A stretch of DNA of 64,000 nt from Paraburkholderia guartelaensis (GCF_004353905.1 NZ_SMOD01000009.1:214958-278957); one strand, 5' to 3'; numbered from the stretch's first letter, positions 35,716-46,184 are shown. Numbers and translations: made by a program. The notes: generated by a model from the letters alone, not told the origin.

Positions 35716-36918
35716 TCAGAGTGTGTGGCTGCGGTCGCCGCGCGCGAACGCCGCGATGGTCTCGTCGATGCCGCGCGAAAACGCGATCACCTTGAACAGC
35801 TCGCCCATCTCGCTTTCCGAAACGAGTTTCTGCACGGCGTTCGCGGCGGGCAGAAAGCGCTGCGCGTCGCGCGGATCGATCTCGCTCAGCACGTCGGTGA
35901 TGCCCGCGTTCATCAGAAAGCGCGCCTGCGTGGTGTAGCCGAGCAGGTCCGCGCCCGCTTCTACGCCCGCTTCGGCAATGCCCGTGAATTCGACGTGCGC
36001 GGTGATGTCCTGCAAACCGGGATAGAGGAACGGGTCGCCATGTGCGCGATGCCGGTAGTGGCACATCAGCGTGCCTTGCGCGCGCTGCGCGTGGTAGTAC
36101 TCGTGGCGCGGAAATCCATAGTCGATGAAGAACGCCGCGCCGCGCTGGAGCATCGCGCAAACCGTGCGTGTGAAGGCGAGTGCGGCTTCATGCGTTTCGG
36201 TCACATAGTCTTCGCTGCCTTCCACGCCTGCGAGCGCGCTTTCGGGCCAGTTGGCGTCGCGCCCTGAGTTCGCCGGCTGATCGGAAAAGACGAAGGCGCC
36301 TTCTGCGTTTGCGCTCACGCCGCGCTCGTGCCAGACGGCGTCCTTGCGCGAGAAGAGGCGCACCGGCATGGCGTCGAGCACCTCGTTGCCGATCACGACG
36401 CCTTCGAACTGCGCGGGCAGCGCATCGAGCCACGTCACACGATTCAGGAGCGCCGGTGCGAGCTGCGCGATCGTCTTGCGCTGGCGCTCGCGCAACTCGC
36501 CCGACAGATCGACGATGGCGTAGGAGTCGAACGCCACGCCAGCGGCGTCGAGTGCGAGCATCACGCCCGCCGCGAGGCGGCCCGTGCCCGCGCCGAATTC
36601 CATCAGACTGCGCGTGCCGCTGGCGGAGAGCGCTTCGCCCACGGCGCGCGCGAGCGTCGCGGCAAAGAGCGGCGAAAGCTCGGGCGCGGTCACGAAGTCG
36701 CTGCCGTCATCGGCGAAGAGGCCGAACTTGCGTGCTCCGCCGCCGTAGTAACCGAGTCCTGGCGCGTAGAGTGCGCGCTCCATGTAGCGGTCGAACGGGA
36801 GCCAGCCGCCCGCTGCCGCGATCTCGGCGCGCAACGTGGCCGCGAGCGCCTCGGACTGCGCGAGCGCGATCGGCTCGGGAACAGGTAAACTATCGGGTTC
36901 GTGAGCTTTCGGATTCAT
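35716..36918 (-). CDS. MidA/NDUFAF7-like SAM-dependent methyltransferase
   Basis: The 400-residue product matches the SAM-dependent methyltransferase family (Methyltransf_28) that includes mitochondrial NDUFAF7, an arginine methyltransferase for complex I assembly: ALYAPGLGYYGGGARKFG, FVTAPELSPLFAATLARA, and the SAM-binding LMEFGAGTGRLAAGVM. Bacterial substrate unknown. The ATG at 36918 begins MNPKAHEPDSLPVPEP. A TTTACAAT element lies only 6 bases ahead of it, which could give a leaderless transcript. The divergent SDR start is 13 bases away. Confidence 0.9.
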   Translation of the reverse strand: MNPKAHEPDSLPVPEPIALAQSEALAATLRAEIAAAGGWLPFDRYMERALYAPGLGYYGGGARKFGLFADDGSDFVTAPELSPLFAATLARAVGEALSASGTRSLMEFGAGTGRLAAGVMLALDAAGVAFDSYAIVDLSGELRERQRKTIAQLAPALLNRVTWLDALPAQFEGVVIGNEVLDAMPVRLFSRKDAVWHERGVSANAEGAFVFSDQPANSGRDANWPESALAGVEGSEDYVTETHEAALAFTRTVCAMLQRGAAFFIDYGFPRHEYYHAQRAQGTLMCHYRHRAHGDPFLYPGLQDITAHVEFTGIAEAGVEAGADLLGYTTQARFLMNAGITDVLSEIDPRDAQRFLPAANAVQKLVSESEMGELFKVIAFSRGIDETIAAFARGDRSHTL

Positions 36919-36931
36919 CCCGGCATTGTAA

Positions 36932-37789
36932 ATGAGCGCAACTTCCGGCATCCGCCCGGCTGACGCCGACATGAGCGCATCCGGCGAAGGATCGCGCCCC
37001 GATTCTGACGCCCTGGCGCCCGTCGTGCTGGTCACGGGCGGAGCACGCCGCATTGGCCGCGAGTTCTCGCTCGGTTTTGCGGCGCGCGGCTGGGACGTCG
37101 CAGTCCATTACGGCGAGTCGCGCGAGGCCGCCGACGAAGTCGTCGCGCAGATCGCGGCGCTGGGCCGCCGGGCCGTGGCGCTGCACGCCGACCTCGGCAA
37201 CGAAGCCCAGGTGGCGCGGCTCGTGCCGGATTGTGTCGCGGCGCTCGGTCGTCCGGCGTGCGTGCTCAACAATGCCTCGCGCTTCGACGAGGACACCGCG
37301 CAGGATGTGGGCTACACGAAGCTCCTGCAGCTCATGGCGATCAACGTGGGCGCACCGCTCGTGCTCTCGCGCATGCTGTACGAGGCAACACCCGAGGCGG
37401 CGGTTGACGACGAGACGCTGCGCACGTGTGTGATCAACGTGCTCGACCAGAAGCTGTACAACATGAACCCCGACTATCTGTCGTACACGCTGACGAAGGC
37501 CGCGTTGCAGAACGCCACCGTCGCGCTCGCCCAGGCGCTCGCGCCGAAGGTGCGCGTGGTGGGGCTCGCGCCCGGCCTCACGTTGCAGTCGGGCGACCAG
37601 ACGCCGGAGAGCTTCGCCGCCGCGCACCAGGTCACACCGCTCAAGCGCGCGTCGCGGCCTGCCGATCTCGTGGAAGCCGCGCTGTATCTGGCGCGGGCAT
37701 CAGGCGTGACCGGCACGACGCTCGTCGTGGACGGCGGCCAGCACCTCGTGCCGCTGCCGCGCGACGTGATGTTTTTGACGGGCGGCTGA
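36932..37789 (+). CDS. Short-chain dehydrogenase, pteridine reductase-like
   Basis: The 285-residue product has the NAD(P) site VLVTGGARRIGREFSLGFAA, the LNNASRF motif, the catalytic YTLTKAAL (YxxxK) and the end VVDGGQHLVPLPRD. The RRIG form of the cofactor motif and the final DGGQHL resemble FolM/PTR1-type pteridine reductases, and folB is the next gene, so reduction of a pterin is plausible. Specific substrate unproven. An alternative start is the ATG at 36971; the first 26 residues are low complexity. Confidence 0.85.
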   Translation: MSATSGIRPADADMSASGEGSRPDSDALAPVVLVTGGARRIGREFSLGFAARGWDVAVHYGESREAADEVVAQIAALGRRAVALHADLGNEAQVARLVPDCVAALGRPACVLNNASRFDEDTAQDVGYTKLLQLMAINVGAPLVLSRMLYEATPEAAVDDETLRTCVINVLDQKLYNMNPDYLSYTLTKAALQNATVALAQALAPKVRVVGLAPGLTLQSGDQTPESFAAAHQVTPLKRASRPADLVEAALYLARASGVTGTTLVVDGGQHLVPLPRDVMFLTGG

Positions 37790-37993
37790 CGCCCGAACAT
37801 TGGGTTGCATCTAAATTTGCAACTAAATGCATAGCCCGCTGTGCGCAGACCTGCGAGCGAGCGGTGCTGATGAAGACAAAGGTACGCAAGCCGCCGCGCA
37901 CGAGCGGTTTTGCAGACCGGCTGAACGACCCGCCGGGCGCGCCGCGCCGGCATACGTGCGAGAGAACGCACGCTTTTATCGACTGGAACTTAC

Positions 37994-38389
37994 ATGTCCA
38001 CCGTATTGCTTCACCCCCGGCTCGCCGATTGCCGCCGGCTTTTCCTGCGCGACTACGAAGTGCACATCAACATCGGCGTGCATGACTTCGAGAAGCGCGG
38101 CGAACAACGCGTCGTCATCAATGTCGATCTGTTCGTGCCGCTCGCTTCGAGCACGCCGCAAGAGGACAAGCTGCGCGAGGTCGTGGACTACGACTTCATG
38201 CGCTCGACCGTCGCCCAGCGCGTGGGCAAGGGCCATATCCATCTGCAGGAGACGCTCTGCGACGATCTCGCCGCGGCGCTGCTTTCGCACGAACTCGTGC
38301 GCGCCGTGCGCGTCTCGACCGAGAAGCCCGACGTTTATCCGGACTGCGACGCGGTGGGCGTCGAGGTCTTTCGCATCAAAGAGGACTGA
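37994..38389 (+). CDS. folB: Dihydroneopterin aldolase family protein
   Basis: FolB converts 7,8-dihydroneopterin to 6-hydroxymethyl-dihydropterin in folate synthesis. The 131-residue product has the family start LFLRDYEVHINIGVHDFEKR, the VINVDLFVP strand and a C-terminal STEKPDVYPDCDAVGVEVFR with the expected lysine. It sits 204 bp after the SDR, in a gap with an AT-rich patch (37805-37833), and 3 bases before ttcA. Confidence 0.92.
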   Translation: MSTVLLHPRLADCRRLFLRDYEVHINIGVHDFEKRGEQRVVINVDLFVPLASSTPQEDKLREVVDYDFMRSTVAQRVGKGHIHLQETLCDDLAAALLSHELVRAVRVSTEKPDVYPDCDAVGVEVFRIKED

Positions 38390-38392
38390 TTC

Positions 38393-39364
<972 letters not shown>

Positions 39365-39397
39365 GCCTTCCCTCAGGTCGCCTCTGCGGTTCGACTC

Positions 39398-39429
39398 AAA
39401 CGCTCCGACCCCGCATCGGAGCGTTTTTT
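39398..39429 (+). terminator. Rho-independent terminator after ttcA
   Basis: AAACGCTCCGA and TCGGAGCGTTT pair around a short loop, followed by T residues. Confidence 0.9.
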
Positions 39430-39565
39430 ACTTCTGCCTGTCGATCCGCAGAAAAGCAGTTGTAAAACAATGTTTTTCGGGGCACGAGAGCCCGGCCGGC
39501 CGGCGTGTCGGGGATATCCCGCATGCTAAAATCAGCCGCTTCATCCTCATTCAGTCACTGATGCA

Positions 39566-40927
39566 ATGAACATCGTGATCCTCGCGGCAGGCATGGGCAA
39601 ACGCATGCACTCCGCGCTGCCGAAAGTGCTCCATCCGCTCGCCGGCAAACCGCTCCTCTCGCACGTCATCGATACTGCCCGCACGCTGTCGCCAACGCGG
39701 CTCGTCGTCGTGGTCGGCCATGGCGGCGAAGCCGTGCGCGAAGCCGTCGGCGCACCCGATGTCCAGTTCGCGCTGCAGGCGCAGCAGCTCGGCACGGGCC
39801 ACGCGCTCGCGCAGGCGTTGCCACTGCTCGACGCGAATGTGCCCACGCTCGTGCTCTACGGCGACGTGCCGCTCACACGCACGTCGACGCTCAAGCGTCT
39901 CGTCGAGACCGCTGGCGAGAACGGCTACGGCATCCTCACCGTCACGCTCGACGACCCGACAGGTTATGGCCGCATCGTGCGCGATGCAGCAGGCAAGGTC
40001 GAGCGCATCGTCGAGCAGAAGGACGCGAACGAAGCGCAGCGCAAGATCGCCGAGATCAACACGGGCATCGTCGTGACGCCGACCGCGCCGCTCGCGGGAT
40101 GGCTCGCCGCGCTGAAGAACGACAACGCGCAGGGCGAGTATTACCTCACCGACGTCGTGGAAGCCGCGATCGCCGCCGGTCATCCGGCCGTGACCGCGCA
40201 GCCCGACGCAGAATGGGAAACGCTCGGCGTGAACAGCAAGCAGCAGCTCGCCGAACTCGAGCGCGTGCATCAGCGCAACGTGGCCGAAGCGCTGCTCGTG
40301 GCGGGCGTGACGCTCGCAGACCCGGCGCGCATCGACGTGCGCGGCTCGCTCACCTGCGGGCGCGACGTGTTCATCGACGTGAACTGCGTATTCGAAGGCG
40401 AGGTGATGCTCGCGGACAACGTGAGCGTGGGCCCGAACTGCGTGATTCGCAGCGCGTCGATCGGCGCGGGCACGCGCGTGGACGCCTACACGCATATCGA
40501 AAACGCGGCGGTCGGTGCGAACGCGGTGCTCGGGCCGTATGCGCGTCTGCGTCCCGGCGCGAAGCTCGCCGACGAAGTTCACGTGGGCAACTTCGTCGAG
40601 GTGAAGAACGCGAACATCGGCGTGGGCTCGAAGGCGAATCACCTGAGCTACGTGGGCGACGCAGACATCGGCGCGGGCGTGAACATCGGTGCGGGCACCA
40701 TCACCTGCAATTACGATGGCGCGAACAAGCACCGCACGATCATCGAGGACAACGTGTTCGTGGGTTCGGATACGCAGCTCGTCGCGCCCGTGCGCGTGGG
40801 CCGCGGCGTGACCATCGCGGCGGGCACGACGGTGTGGAAGGACGTGCCGGAAGCCACGCTCGCGCTCAACGAAAAAACGCAGATCGCGAAAACCGGCTAC
40901 GTTCGCCCGGTGAAGAAAAAGAACTGA
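39566..40927 (+). CDS. glmU: Bifunctional GlcN-1-P acetyltransferase / GlcNAc-1-P uridyltransferase GlmU
   Basis: Makes UDP-GlcNAc for peptidoglycan and LPS. The 453-residue product has the N-terminal uridyltransferase motif [19 protein letters not shown] and a C-terminal left-handed beta-helix acetyltransferase ([20 protein letters not shown]). A -10-like TAAAAT is at 39527-39532. glmS follows after 77 bases, so the GlcN-6-P to UDP-GlcNAc steps are clustered. Confidence 0.98.
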   Translation: MNIVILAAGMGKRMHSALPKVLHPLAGKPLLSHVIDTARTLSPTRLVVVVGHGGEAVREAVGAPDVQFALQAQQLGTGHALAQALPLLDANVPTLVLYGDVPLTRTSTLKRLVETAGENGYGILTVTLDDPTGYGRIVRDAAGKVERIVEQKDANEAQRKIAEINTGIVVTPTAPLAGWLAALKNDNAQGEYYLTDVVEAAIAAGHPAVTAQPDAEWETLGVNSKQQLAELERVHQRNVAEALLVAGVTLADPARIDVRGSLTCGRDVFIDVNCVFEGEVMLADNVSVGPNCVIRSASIGAGTRVDAYTHIENAAVGANAVLGPYARLRPGAKLADEVHVGNFVEVKNANIGVGSKANHLSYVGDADIGAGVNIGAGTITCNYDGANKHRTIIEDNVFVGSDTQLVAPVRVGRGVTIAAGTTVWKDVPEATLALNEKTQIAKTGYVRPVKKKN

Positions 40928-41004
40928 ACGGTTGAATTGCGGGCGCCGCAATTCGCGCGACAAGCGCGCGGCGCCCACGCCTCTCATTGCAAAGGATCGA
41001 ATCC

Positions 41005-42831
41005 ATGTGCGGCATCGTCGGCGCGGTAGCGCAACGTAACATCGTTCCCGTCCTGATCGAAGGACTGCGGCGGCTCGAATATCGCGGCTACGACTCGTGC
41101 GGCGTGGCCGTCGTGACGGCCGACGGCCCGCAGCGCGTGCGCAGCGTGGCGCGCGTGGCCGAGCTCGACGAGCAGGTGCGCGAGGCGCACTTCGAAGGCG
41201 TGACCGGTATCGCGCATACGCGCTGGGCCACGCACGGCGCGCCCACGGTGAACAACGCGCATCCGATCTTCTCGCGCGACACGCTCGCGATCGTGCACAA
41301 CGGCATCATCGAGAACTACGAGTCGCTGCGCGAAATGCTGCGCGCGAAGGGCTACGAATTCGTTTCGCAGACCGACACCGAAGTCATCGCGCATCTGATC
41401 CACAGCCTTTATCAAGGCGACTTGTTCACCGCCGTGCGCGCAGCCGTGCAGCAGCTCGCGGGCGCGTATGCGATCGGCGTGGTGCACAAGAGCCAGCCGC
41501 ATACGGTGGTCGGCGCGCGAGCCGGTTCGCCGCTCGTGGTGGGCTACGGCAAGGGTGAGAATTTCATCGCGTCGGACGGGCTCGCCATTGCAGGCAGCGC
41601 CGAGCACATCAGCTATCTGGAAGAAGGCGATGTGTGCGAGATCACGCTGGAAGGCGTGCGCATCGCCGATCGCGCGGGCAATATCGTGACGCGCGAAGTA
41701 CGCGACGTGCAGGCCTATGGCGCGTACGGCGGCGCGGTCGATCTCGGCCCGTATCGCCACTACATGCAGAAGGAAATCTTCGAGCAGCCGCGCGCGATTT
41801 CCGACACGATTCCGGCCACCGACGCCTTCACGCCCGAACTCTTCGGCGAGAACGCGGGCGAGGTGTTCAAGGGCATCGACAGCATTCTGATTCTCGCGTG
41901 CGGCACGAGCTATTACGCTGGCCTCACGGCGAAGTACTGGCTCGAATCCGTGGCGAAGATCCGCACCGATGTCGAGATCGCGAGCGAATACCGCTATCGC
42001 GAGTCGGTGCCGAATCCGCGCGCGCTCGTCGTGACGATCTCGCAGTCGGGCGAGACCGCCGACACGCTCGCCGCGCTCAAGCATGCGCAGTCGCTCGGCA
42101 TGGCGCACACGCTCGCCGTGTGCAACGTGGCGACGAGCGCGATGGTGCGGCTCACCGCGCTCAAGTTCCTTACGCACGCAGGGCGCGAAATCGGCGTCGC
42201 GTCGACGAAGGCGTTCACCACGCAGCTCGTCGGCCTCTTCATTCTCGCGGTCACGCTCGGCAAGCTGCGCGGCCATGTGAATGCCGAGCAGGAAGCCGCG
42301 TACCTGAAACTGCTGCGCCACCTGCCGGCCGCGCTCAACGGCGTGCTCGCGCTGGAGCCGCAGATCATCGCGTGGTCGGAAGAATTCGCGCGCAAGGAAA
42401 ACGCCTTGTTCCTCGGGCGCGGGCTGCATTACCCGATCGCGCTCGAAGGCGCGCTCAAGCTCAAGGAAATCTCGTACATCCACGCCGAGGCGTATCCGGC
42501 CGGCGAACTGAAGCACGGGCCGCTCGCACTCGTAACCGAGGCGATGCCCGTGGTGACGGTCGCGCCCAACGACGCGTTGCTCGAGAAGCTCAAGTCGAAC
42601 ATGCAGGAAGTGCGCGCGCGCGGCGGCCAGCTGTACGTGTTCGCCGATGCCGATACGCACATCACGAGCGAAGACGGCATCCACGTGATCCGCATGCCGG
42701 AAAACTACGGGCTGCTCTCGCCGATCCTGCACGTCGTGCCGCTGCAACTGCTCGCGTATCACACGGCGTGCGTGCGCGGCACCGATGTGGACAAGCCGCG
42801 TAACCTCGCGAAGTCGGTGACGGTGGAGTGA
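41005..42831 (+). CDS. glmS: Glutamine-fructose-6-phosphate aminotransferase GlmS
   Basis: Makes glucosamine-6-phosphate from fructose-6-phosphate and glutamine, the entry to hexosamine synthesis. The 608-residue product starts [10 protein letters not shown] with the nucleophile Cys2, has the glutaminase loop [12 protein letters not shown], two SIS domains ([37 protein letters not shown]) and the C-terminal [17 protein letters not shown] precedes the ATG at 41005. A strong terminator follows. No glmS ribozyme is seen in the short leader. Confidence 0.98.
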   Translation: MCGIVGAVAQRNIVPVLIEGLRRLEYRGYDSCGVAVVTADGPQRVRSVARVAELDEQVREAHFEGVTGIAHTRWATHGAPTVNNAHPIFSRDTLAIVHNGIIENYESLREMLRAKGYEFVSQTDTEVIAHLIHSLYQGDLFTAVRAAVQQLAGAYAIGVVHKSQPHTVVGARAGSPLVVGYGKGENFIASDGLAIAGSAEHISYLEEGDVCEITLEGVRIADRAGNIVTREVRDVQAYGAYGGAVDLGPYRHYMQKEIFEQPRAISDTIPATDAFTPELFGENAGEVFKGIDSILILACGTSYYAGLTAKYWLESVAKIRTDVEIASEYRYRESVPNPRALVVTISQSGETADTLAALKHAQSLGMAHTLAVCNVATSAMVRLTALKFLTHAGREIGVASTKAFTTQLVGLFILAVTLGKLRGHVNAEQEAAYLKLLRHLPAALNGVLALEPQIIAWSEEFARKENALFLGRGLHYPIALEGALKLKEISYIHAEAYPAGELKHGPLALVTEAMPVVTVAPNDALLEKLKSNMQEVRARGGQLYVFADADTHITSEDGIHVIRMPENYGLLSPILHVVPLQLLAYHTACVRGTDVDKPRNLAKSVTVE

Positions 42832-42859
42832 GGTTGTTCGCGCGCTGATCGCGCCGGTT

Positions 42860-42894
42860 AAAAAAAGGGATGCCATTGCGGCATCCCTTTTTTA
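42860..42894 (+). terminator. Rho-independent terminator after glmS
   Basis: AAAGGGATGCC-ATTGC-GGCATCCCTTTTTT is a 10-bp or longer stem followed by T residues. Confidence 0.92.
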
Positions 42895-43099
42895 TTGGCC
42901 GATCGCCGCAGAGGGCACTGAGAGGCCGCTCAAGCGGCTGCCGCGAACCGGTGCGTGGGCAAGGGTGATCAGACGCCCTGCGCCGCCTCTGAGGGCGCAC
43001 AACGCGCTCGTCGGGACCATGCGCCTGTCCGCCAAGGCGAACCTCTGCCGAAACGCCGCTGGCCGGTCATAATGTCGCCGTTCGATCAAGGAGGCGAAA

Positions 43100-43867
43100 G
43101 TGGCAAACGTGGCGCAATCCCGGCAACCGGGTCAGTCCGGCAGACTCCCCCGCCTGTTCGTGTTTTCCGGTGCGGGGCTGTCTGCGGAAAGCGGCATTTC
43201 GACGTTCCGCACCGGCGACGGCATCTGGTCCCACGCGAACATCGACGAGGTCTGCAATTACCTCACGTGGCGCCGCAACCGGCCCGCGGTGTTCCGTTTC
43301 TACAACCAGCGCATCGCCGAATGCGGCGACGCGCGCCCGAACGCCGCCCACGAACGGCTCGCGAAGTGGCAAGACGCCTGGGGCACGGAGCGCGTGCATC
43401 TCGTCACGCAGAACATCGACGACATGCTCGAGCAGGCCGGCGCGCGCCAGGTGACGCATCTGCACGGCGACATGATTTCGCTTCTGTGCACCGACTGCGA
43501 TTATCGCTTTCCCGTGTCCGGCCGCGCGCTCGATCCGCAAGCGGCCTGTCCGTCGTGCGGGCAGGTGGAGGGCGTGAAGCCCGGCGTGGTGTTCTTCAAC
43601 GAGGCCGCGCCCGAGTACGAGACGCTCTGGCGCATTCAGGGCGACATGACGCCGGACGATCTCTTCATCGCCGTGGGGACGGCATTCGAGGTGATCCCGC
43701 CCGAGCGGCTTTTGCCGCCTGCGCGTTGCGGGCATTACGCGCGCAATTTCCTCGTCGATCCGGCGCCACAGCGCACGGAATGCTTCGGCGTCGTCGAGGC
43801 CAAGCCCGCGACCATCGGTTTGCTCGATCTCGAGCCGACCATCGAGCGGATGATGGCGGGCGACTAG
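43100..43867 (+). CDS. Sir2-family NAD-dependent protein deacylase (sirtuin)
   Basis: Removes acyl groups from lysines using NAD. The 255-residue product has GAGLSAESGISTFR (NAD site), TQNIDDMLEQAGA, the catalytic HGDM histidine and a zinc ribbon with two Cys pairs (CTDC and CPSC, about residues 132-155). The GTG at 43100 has AGGAGG ahead. The region between glmS and this gene holds only the glmS terminator. A CinA-like gene follows on the same strand, past a terminator. Confidence 0.93.
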   Translation: MANVAQSRQPGQSGRLPRLFVFSGAGLSAESGISTFRTGDGIWSHANIDEVCNYLTWRRNRPAVFRFYNQRIAECGDARPNAAHERLAKWQDAWGTERVHLVTQNIDDMLEQAGARQVTHLHGDMISLLCTDCDYRFPVSGRALDPQAACPSCGQVEGVKPGVVFFNEAAPEYETLWRIQGDMTPDDLFIAVGTAFEVIPPERLLPPARCGHYARNFLVDPAPQRTECFGVVEAKPATIGLLDLEPTIERMMAGD

Positions 43868-43899
43868 CCGCCACGATGTTTTCACGCGATGCATTCGGC

Positions 43900-43933
43900 A
43901 AGGGCGTGCCTCCTCGGGAGGCACGCCCTTTTT
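43900..43933 (+). terminator. Rho-independent terminator after the sirtuin gene
   Basis: AAGGGCGTGCCTCC-TC-GGGAGGCACGCCCTT is followed by further T residues. Confidence 0.92.
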
Positions 43934-43984
43934 CATTGCGCATGCGTGCGAGACTCGCTTTTTACTTATTCATTCGCTGCCGTC

Positions 43985-44485
43985 ATGAACATTGCAAAGC
44001 AGATCGTCGGTTATCTGAAGTCGCGCTCGCTCGTGCTCGTGAGTGTCGAAACCGGCACGGCGGGTGCGATCGGCGCGATGCTGGCCGACCAGCGCGGAGC
44101 CGCTGGTTGCCTCGATCTCGGTTGCGTGGCGCATTCGCAAGCGGCGCTTGCAGCGCTGGCCGGCGTCAGTGCGCAGACGATCGAGCGCAACGGCCTCATT
44201 AGCGAAGCCTTGGCGCGTGAAGTCGCCGAAGGTGCGCTTGCGCGCAGCGCAGGACGCGCGAGCGTGGCGTTGGCGAGCATCGGCTGGCTCGCCGACGAAC
44301 ATGACGAGCCAGGTGCAATCGTCACGCATTGCCTCGCGTGGGCGTGCATCGAACGCGGCCGGGTGCATAGCATGGGCGAGACGGTGTGCTTTTCCGGCAG
44401 AAGAAGCGAGATCCGCAGATCGATCGCACGACGCGCGTTGCTCGGCTTGCCGCGATTCGTCGACGGTGTTCTCACGCGCGATTAA
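43985..44485 (+). CDS. CinA C-terminal/PncC-like protein with degenerate active site
   Basis: The 166-residue product has the size and layout of PncC (NMN amidohydrolase, CinA C-terminal domain), but key motifs are changed. The ESCTGG active-site motif reads ETGTAG, so the conserved Ser is Thr; the TYSNEAK region reads AHSQAAL, losing the Lys; and the GIAGPDGG loop reads GWLADEHD. The general fold pattern (N-terminal helix, ISEALAREVAEGAL) remains. I infer loss of the canonical NMN amidase activity. It could bind a nucleotide or be a structural relative. Start ATG 43985 chosen because it gives the family N-terminus. Confidence 0.72.
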   Translation: MNIAKQIVGYLKSRSLVLVSVETGTAGAIGAMLADQRGAAGCLDLGCVAHSQAALAALAGVSAQTIERNGLISEALAREVAEGALARSAGRASVALASIGWLADEHDEPGAIVTHCLAWACIERGRVHSMGETVCFSGRRSEIRRSIARRALLGLPRFVDGVLTRD

Positions 44486-44611
44486 ACACAGCGTGGAATG
44501 ACGTTGCGCGAATGCGCAGCACGCGAGCGCAGCGAGCGTCGCGTGTTTCCCCATAGTCTTTTCAGTATTTATATTTATAAGTAGTAGCAGTTAACAAGTC
44601 CTGGCATTAAC

Positions 44612-44840
44612 TGTGGACAACACGAAAATTGCCTGATGGCTCATACCGATGCAAAACGGATAGCCATGCGGACAAAGCTTGTACGCGTTGCGAGCTATTG
44701 GGATAACTTTTGAGGCCGCAAAGCCAGGTGCGTGGTTATCAAGAAGTGGTCCACAGGTCGTTCGCCAGGTCGTCCCCAGGTTGTCCAGAGGTTGGCGTGG
44801 ATAACCTGGTTCGGCGCGACGCAATCACGCGTTATCCACA
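44612..44840. repeat. Cluster of DnaA-box-like 9-mers in an intergenic gap
   Basis: The 444-bp gap 44486-44929 has no gene. It contains one perfect DnaA box, TTATCCACA (44832-44840); two one-mismatch sites, TGTGGACAA (44612-44620, reverse) and CGTGGATAA (44796-44804, reverse); and several two-mismatch sites, including TGGTCCACA (near 44747), TTGTCCAGA (near 44780) and TTGGGATAA (near 44698, reverse). An AT-rich tract is just left (44563-44590). This density is striking in GC-rich DNA; the function is unknown. Confidence 0.5.
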
Positions 44841-44843
44841 TGC

Positions 44844-44878
44844 AAAAAAAATGGCGTCGCTCTTGAGCGACGCCATTT
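44844..44878 (-). terminator. Rho-independent terminator of the EamA transporter gene
   Basis: AATGGCGTCGCTC-TTG-AGCGACGCCATT with a run of A residues on its left (T residues on the minus strand). It is about 50 bases past the transporter stop. Confidence 0.9.
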
Positions 44879-44929
44879 ATCGAAACAGTGCGGAGCGCGA
44901 GATCAACGCCGGGAAATCACGGCGCGCTT

Positions 44930-46006
44930 TTATACCGTTTCGGCAGGTTGCGTAGCGGCGCGCTGCTTCGCGAGCATGCGCGCTTGCCAGGCCGGCAGCA
45001 GTTGGCAGGCGAGCAGGCCGGCGAGCATGAGCGCGCAACCGCCGAATGCGCGCGGCGTGAGTGATTCGCCGAGTGCGGCCCAGCCCGCGAGCGCGGCGAA
45101 TACGCCTTCCATGCTGAAGATCACGGCGGCGTGCGCCGGCGCGGCGTCGCGCTGCGCGACGACCTGCAGCGTATAACCGATGCCGACCGAAAGCGCGCCG
45201 CCATACAGGATGGTGGGCGCGGCGCGCACGATGTCGGCCGCGCGCAGCGGTTCGCACGCGAGCCCGATCGCGAGGCACACCACGCCGCAGGCGACGAACT
45301 GCACGATCGAAAGCGCGAGCGGATCATGGCGCGGCGCGTAGTGGCCCACAAGCATGACCTGGATCGAGATCACGAGCGCGCAGCCGAGCTGGTACCAGTC
45401 GCCGTACATCACCGAAAAGTGCTCGTTGATGCTGAGGAAATAGAGCCCAACCGCAGCGAGCGCGGCGCCCAGCCATGTGGCGATTCCCGTGCGATGGCGC
45501 AGCAGCACGCCGAGCATCGGCACGATTACGACATAGAGCGAACTGATGAAGCCAGCGTTGGCGATCTTCGTGTAGCCGAGCCCGATCTGCTGAAGCGAGA
45601 TGGCGACGGCCAGCACGAGGCCGAGCACGGTGCCCGAGCCCAGCAGCGCGCCGTTGAAGAGCGCCGGTGCCGCCGCGTTGCCGCTGTCCCCGGCGCCCCG
45701 CCGGCTGGGGCGGCGGCGTGCAAGCAAAAAGACCGAGACGACGCCGGCGCCCAGCAGGAAGCGCAGGCCGGTGAACAGGAACGGGCCGATGGCGTCGAGG
45801 CTCAGGCGCTGGGCGACGAACGCCGAGCCCCAGATGAGGGCGGCGGTCAGCATCAGCAGATTGGCGCGCAGGTGGCGGCGGGTGGCGGATTGCAAGCGGA
45901 GATCTCTTTTCGCGGGGAACGGGCGCGACAGCGTTTTCGACGGTTGGCGCGCGCGGCGCGCAATGTCCGCCTGGTGTCCTGTTGCGCAAGGGGCGGGTTG
46001 CCCCAT
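44930..46006 (-). CDS. EamA/DMT-family transporter
   Basis: A ten-span inner-membrane protein of the drug/metabolite transporter superfamily. The 358-residue reading starts at ATG 46006 (MGQPAPCATGHQ), but the first span (LLMLTAALIWGSAFVAQRL) begins about 50 residues in; a TTG at 45895 would remove the Arg-rich extension, and the frame is open to 46057, so the start is uncertain. Both EamA repeats are visible, the second ending AGWAALGESLTPRAFGGCAL. The substrate is unknown; relatives export amino acids and metabolites. Confidence 0.85.
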   Translation of the reverse strand: MGQPAPCATGHQADIARRARQPSKTLSRPFPAKRDLRLQSATRRHLRANLLMLTAALIWGSAFVAQRLSLDAIGPFLFTGLRFLLGAGVVSVFLLARRRPSRRGAGDSGNAAAPALFNGALLGSGTVLGLVLAVAISLQQIGLGYTKIANAGFISSLYVVIVPMLGVLLRHRTGIATWLGAALAAVGLYFLSINEHFSVMYGDWYQLGCALVISIQVMLVGHYAPRHDPLALSIVQFVACGVVCLAIGLACEPLRAADIVRAAPTILYGGALSVGIGYTLQVVAQRDAAPAHAAVIFSMEGVFAALAGWAALGESLTPRAFGGCALMLAGLLACQLLPAWQARMLAKQRAATQPAETV

Positions 46007-46184
46007 TTTTCTCGCGATTGCATCTGAATCGGGTATCAATCTGGCCCGAATTTGCACGGGGGCAGGCCGATTCAGCGTATTACGTGAAAAAACAACGAAC
46101 TTCCGGAAAACGAACGCGTAAATGCCGATCGTATCCGAATTGAAAGGGAATTGTCTCCCGGAAAATACACCCGGGCATTAGCGG

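Noticed and set aside
37805..37833. TTGCAT-N17-TGCATA as a promoter for folB
   Set aside because: The spacing is right, but the -10 hexamer is poor. The AT-rich patch may matter, but I cannot support a promoter call.
40928..41004. glmS ribozyme in the glmU-glmS gap
   Set aside because: The gap is only 77 bases and shows none of the ribozyme core; such ribozymes belong mainly to Gram-positive bacteria.
43100..44485. Sirtuin plus CinA-like protein as an anti-phage NAD-depletion system
   Set aside because: The sirtuin is a compact classical deacylase with a zinc ribbon and no effector or membrane domain. A terminator separates the two genes, and surrounding genes are housekeeping, so a defence island is not supported.
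44591..44824. Leftward 77-codon frame in the DnaA-box-like gap
   Set aside because: It has no ribosome site and no recognisable domain, and its repeated Leu-Asp-Asn pattern simply reflects the repeated GTTGTCCA-type bases of the box cluster.
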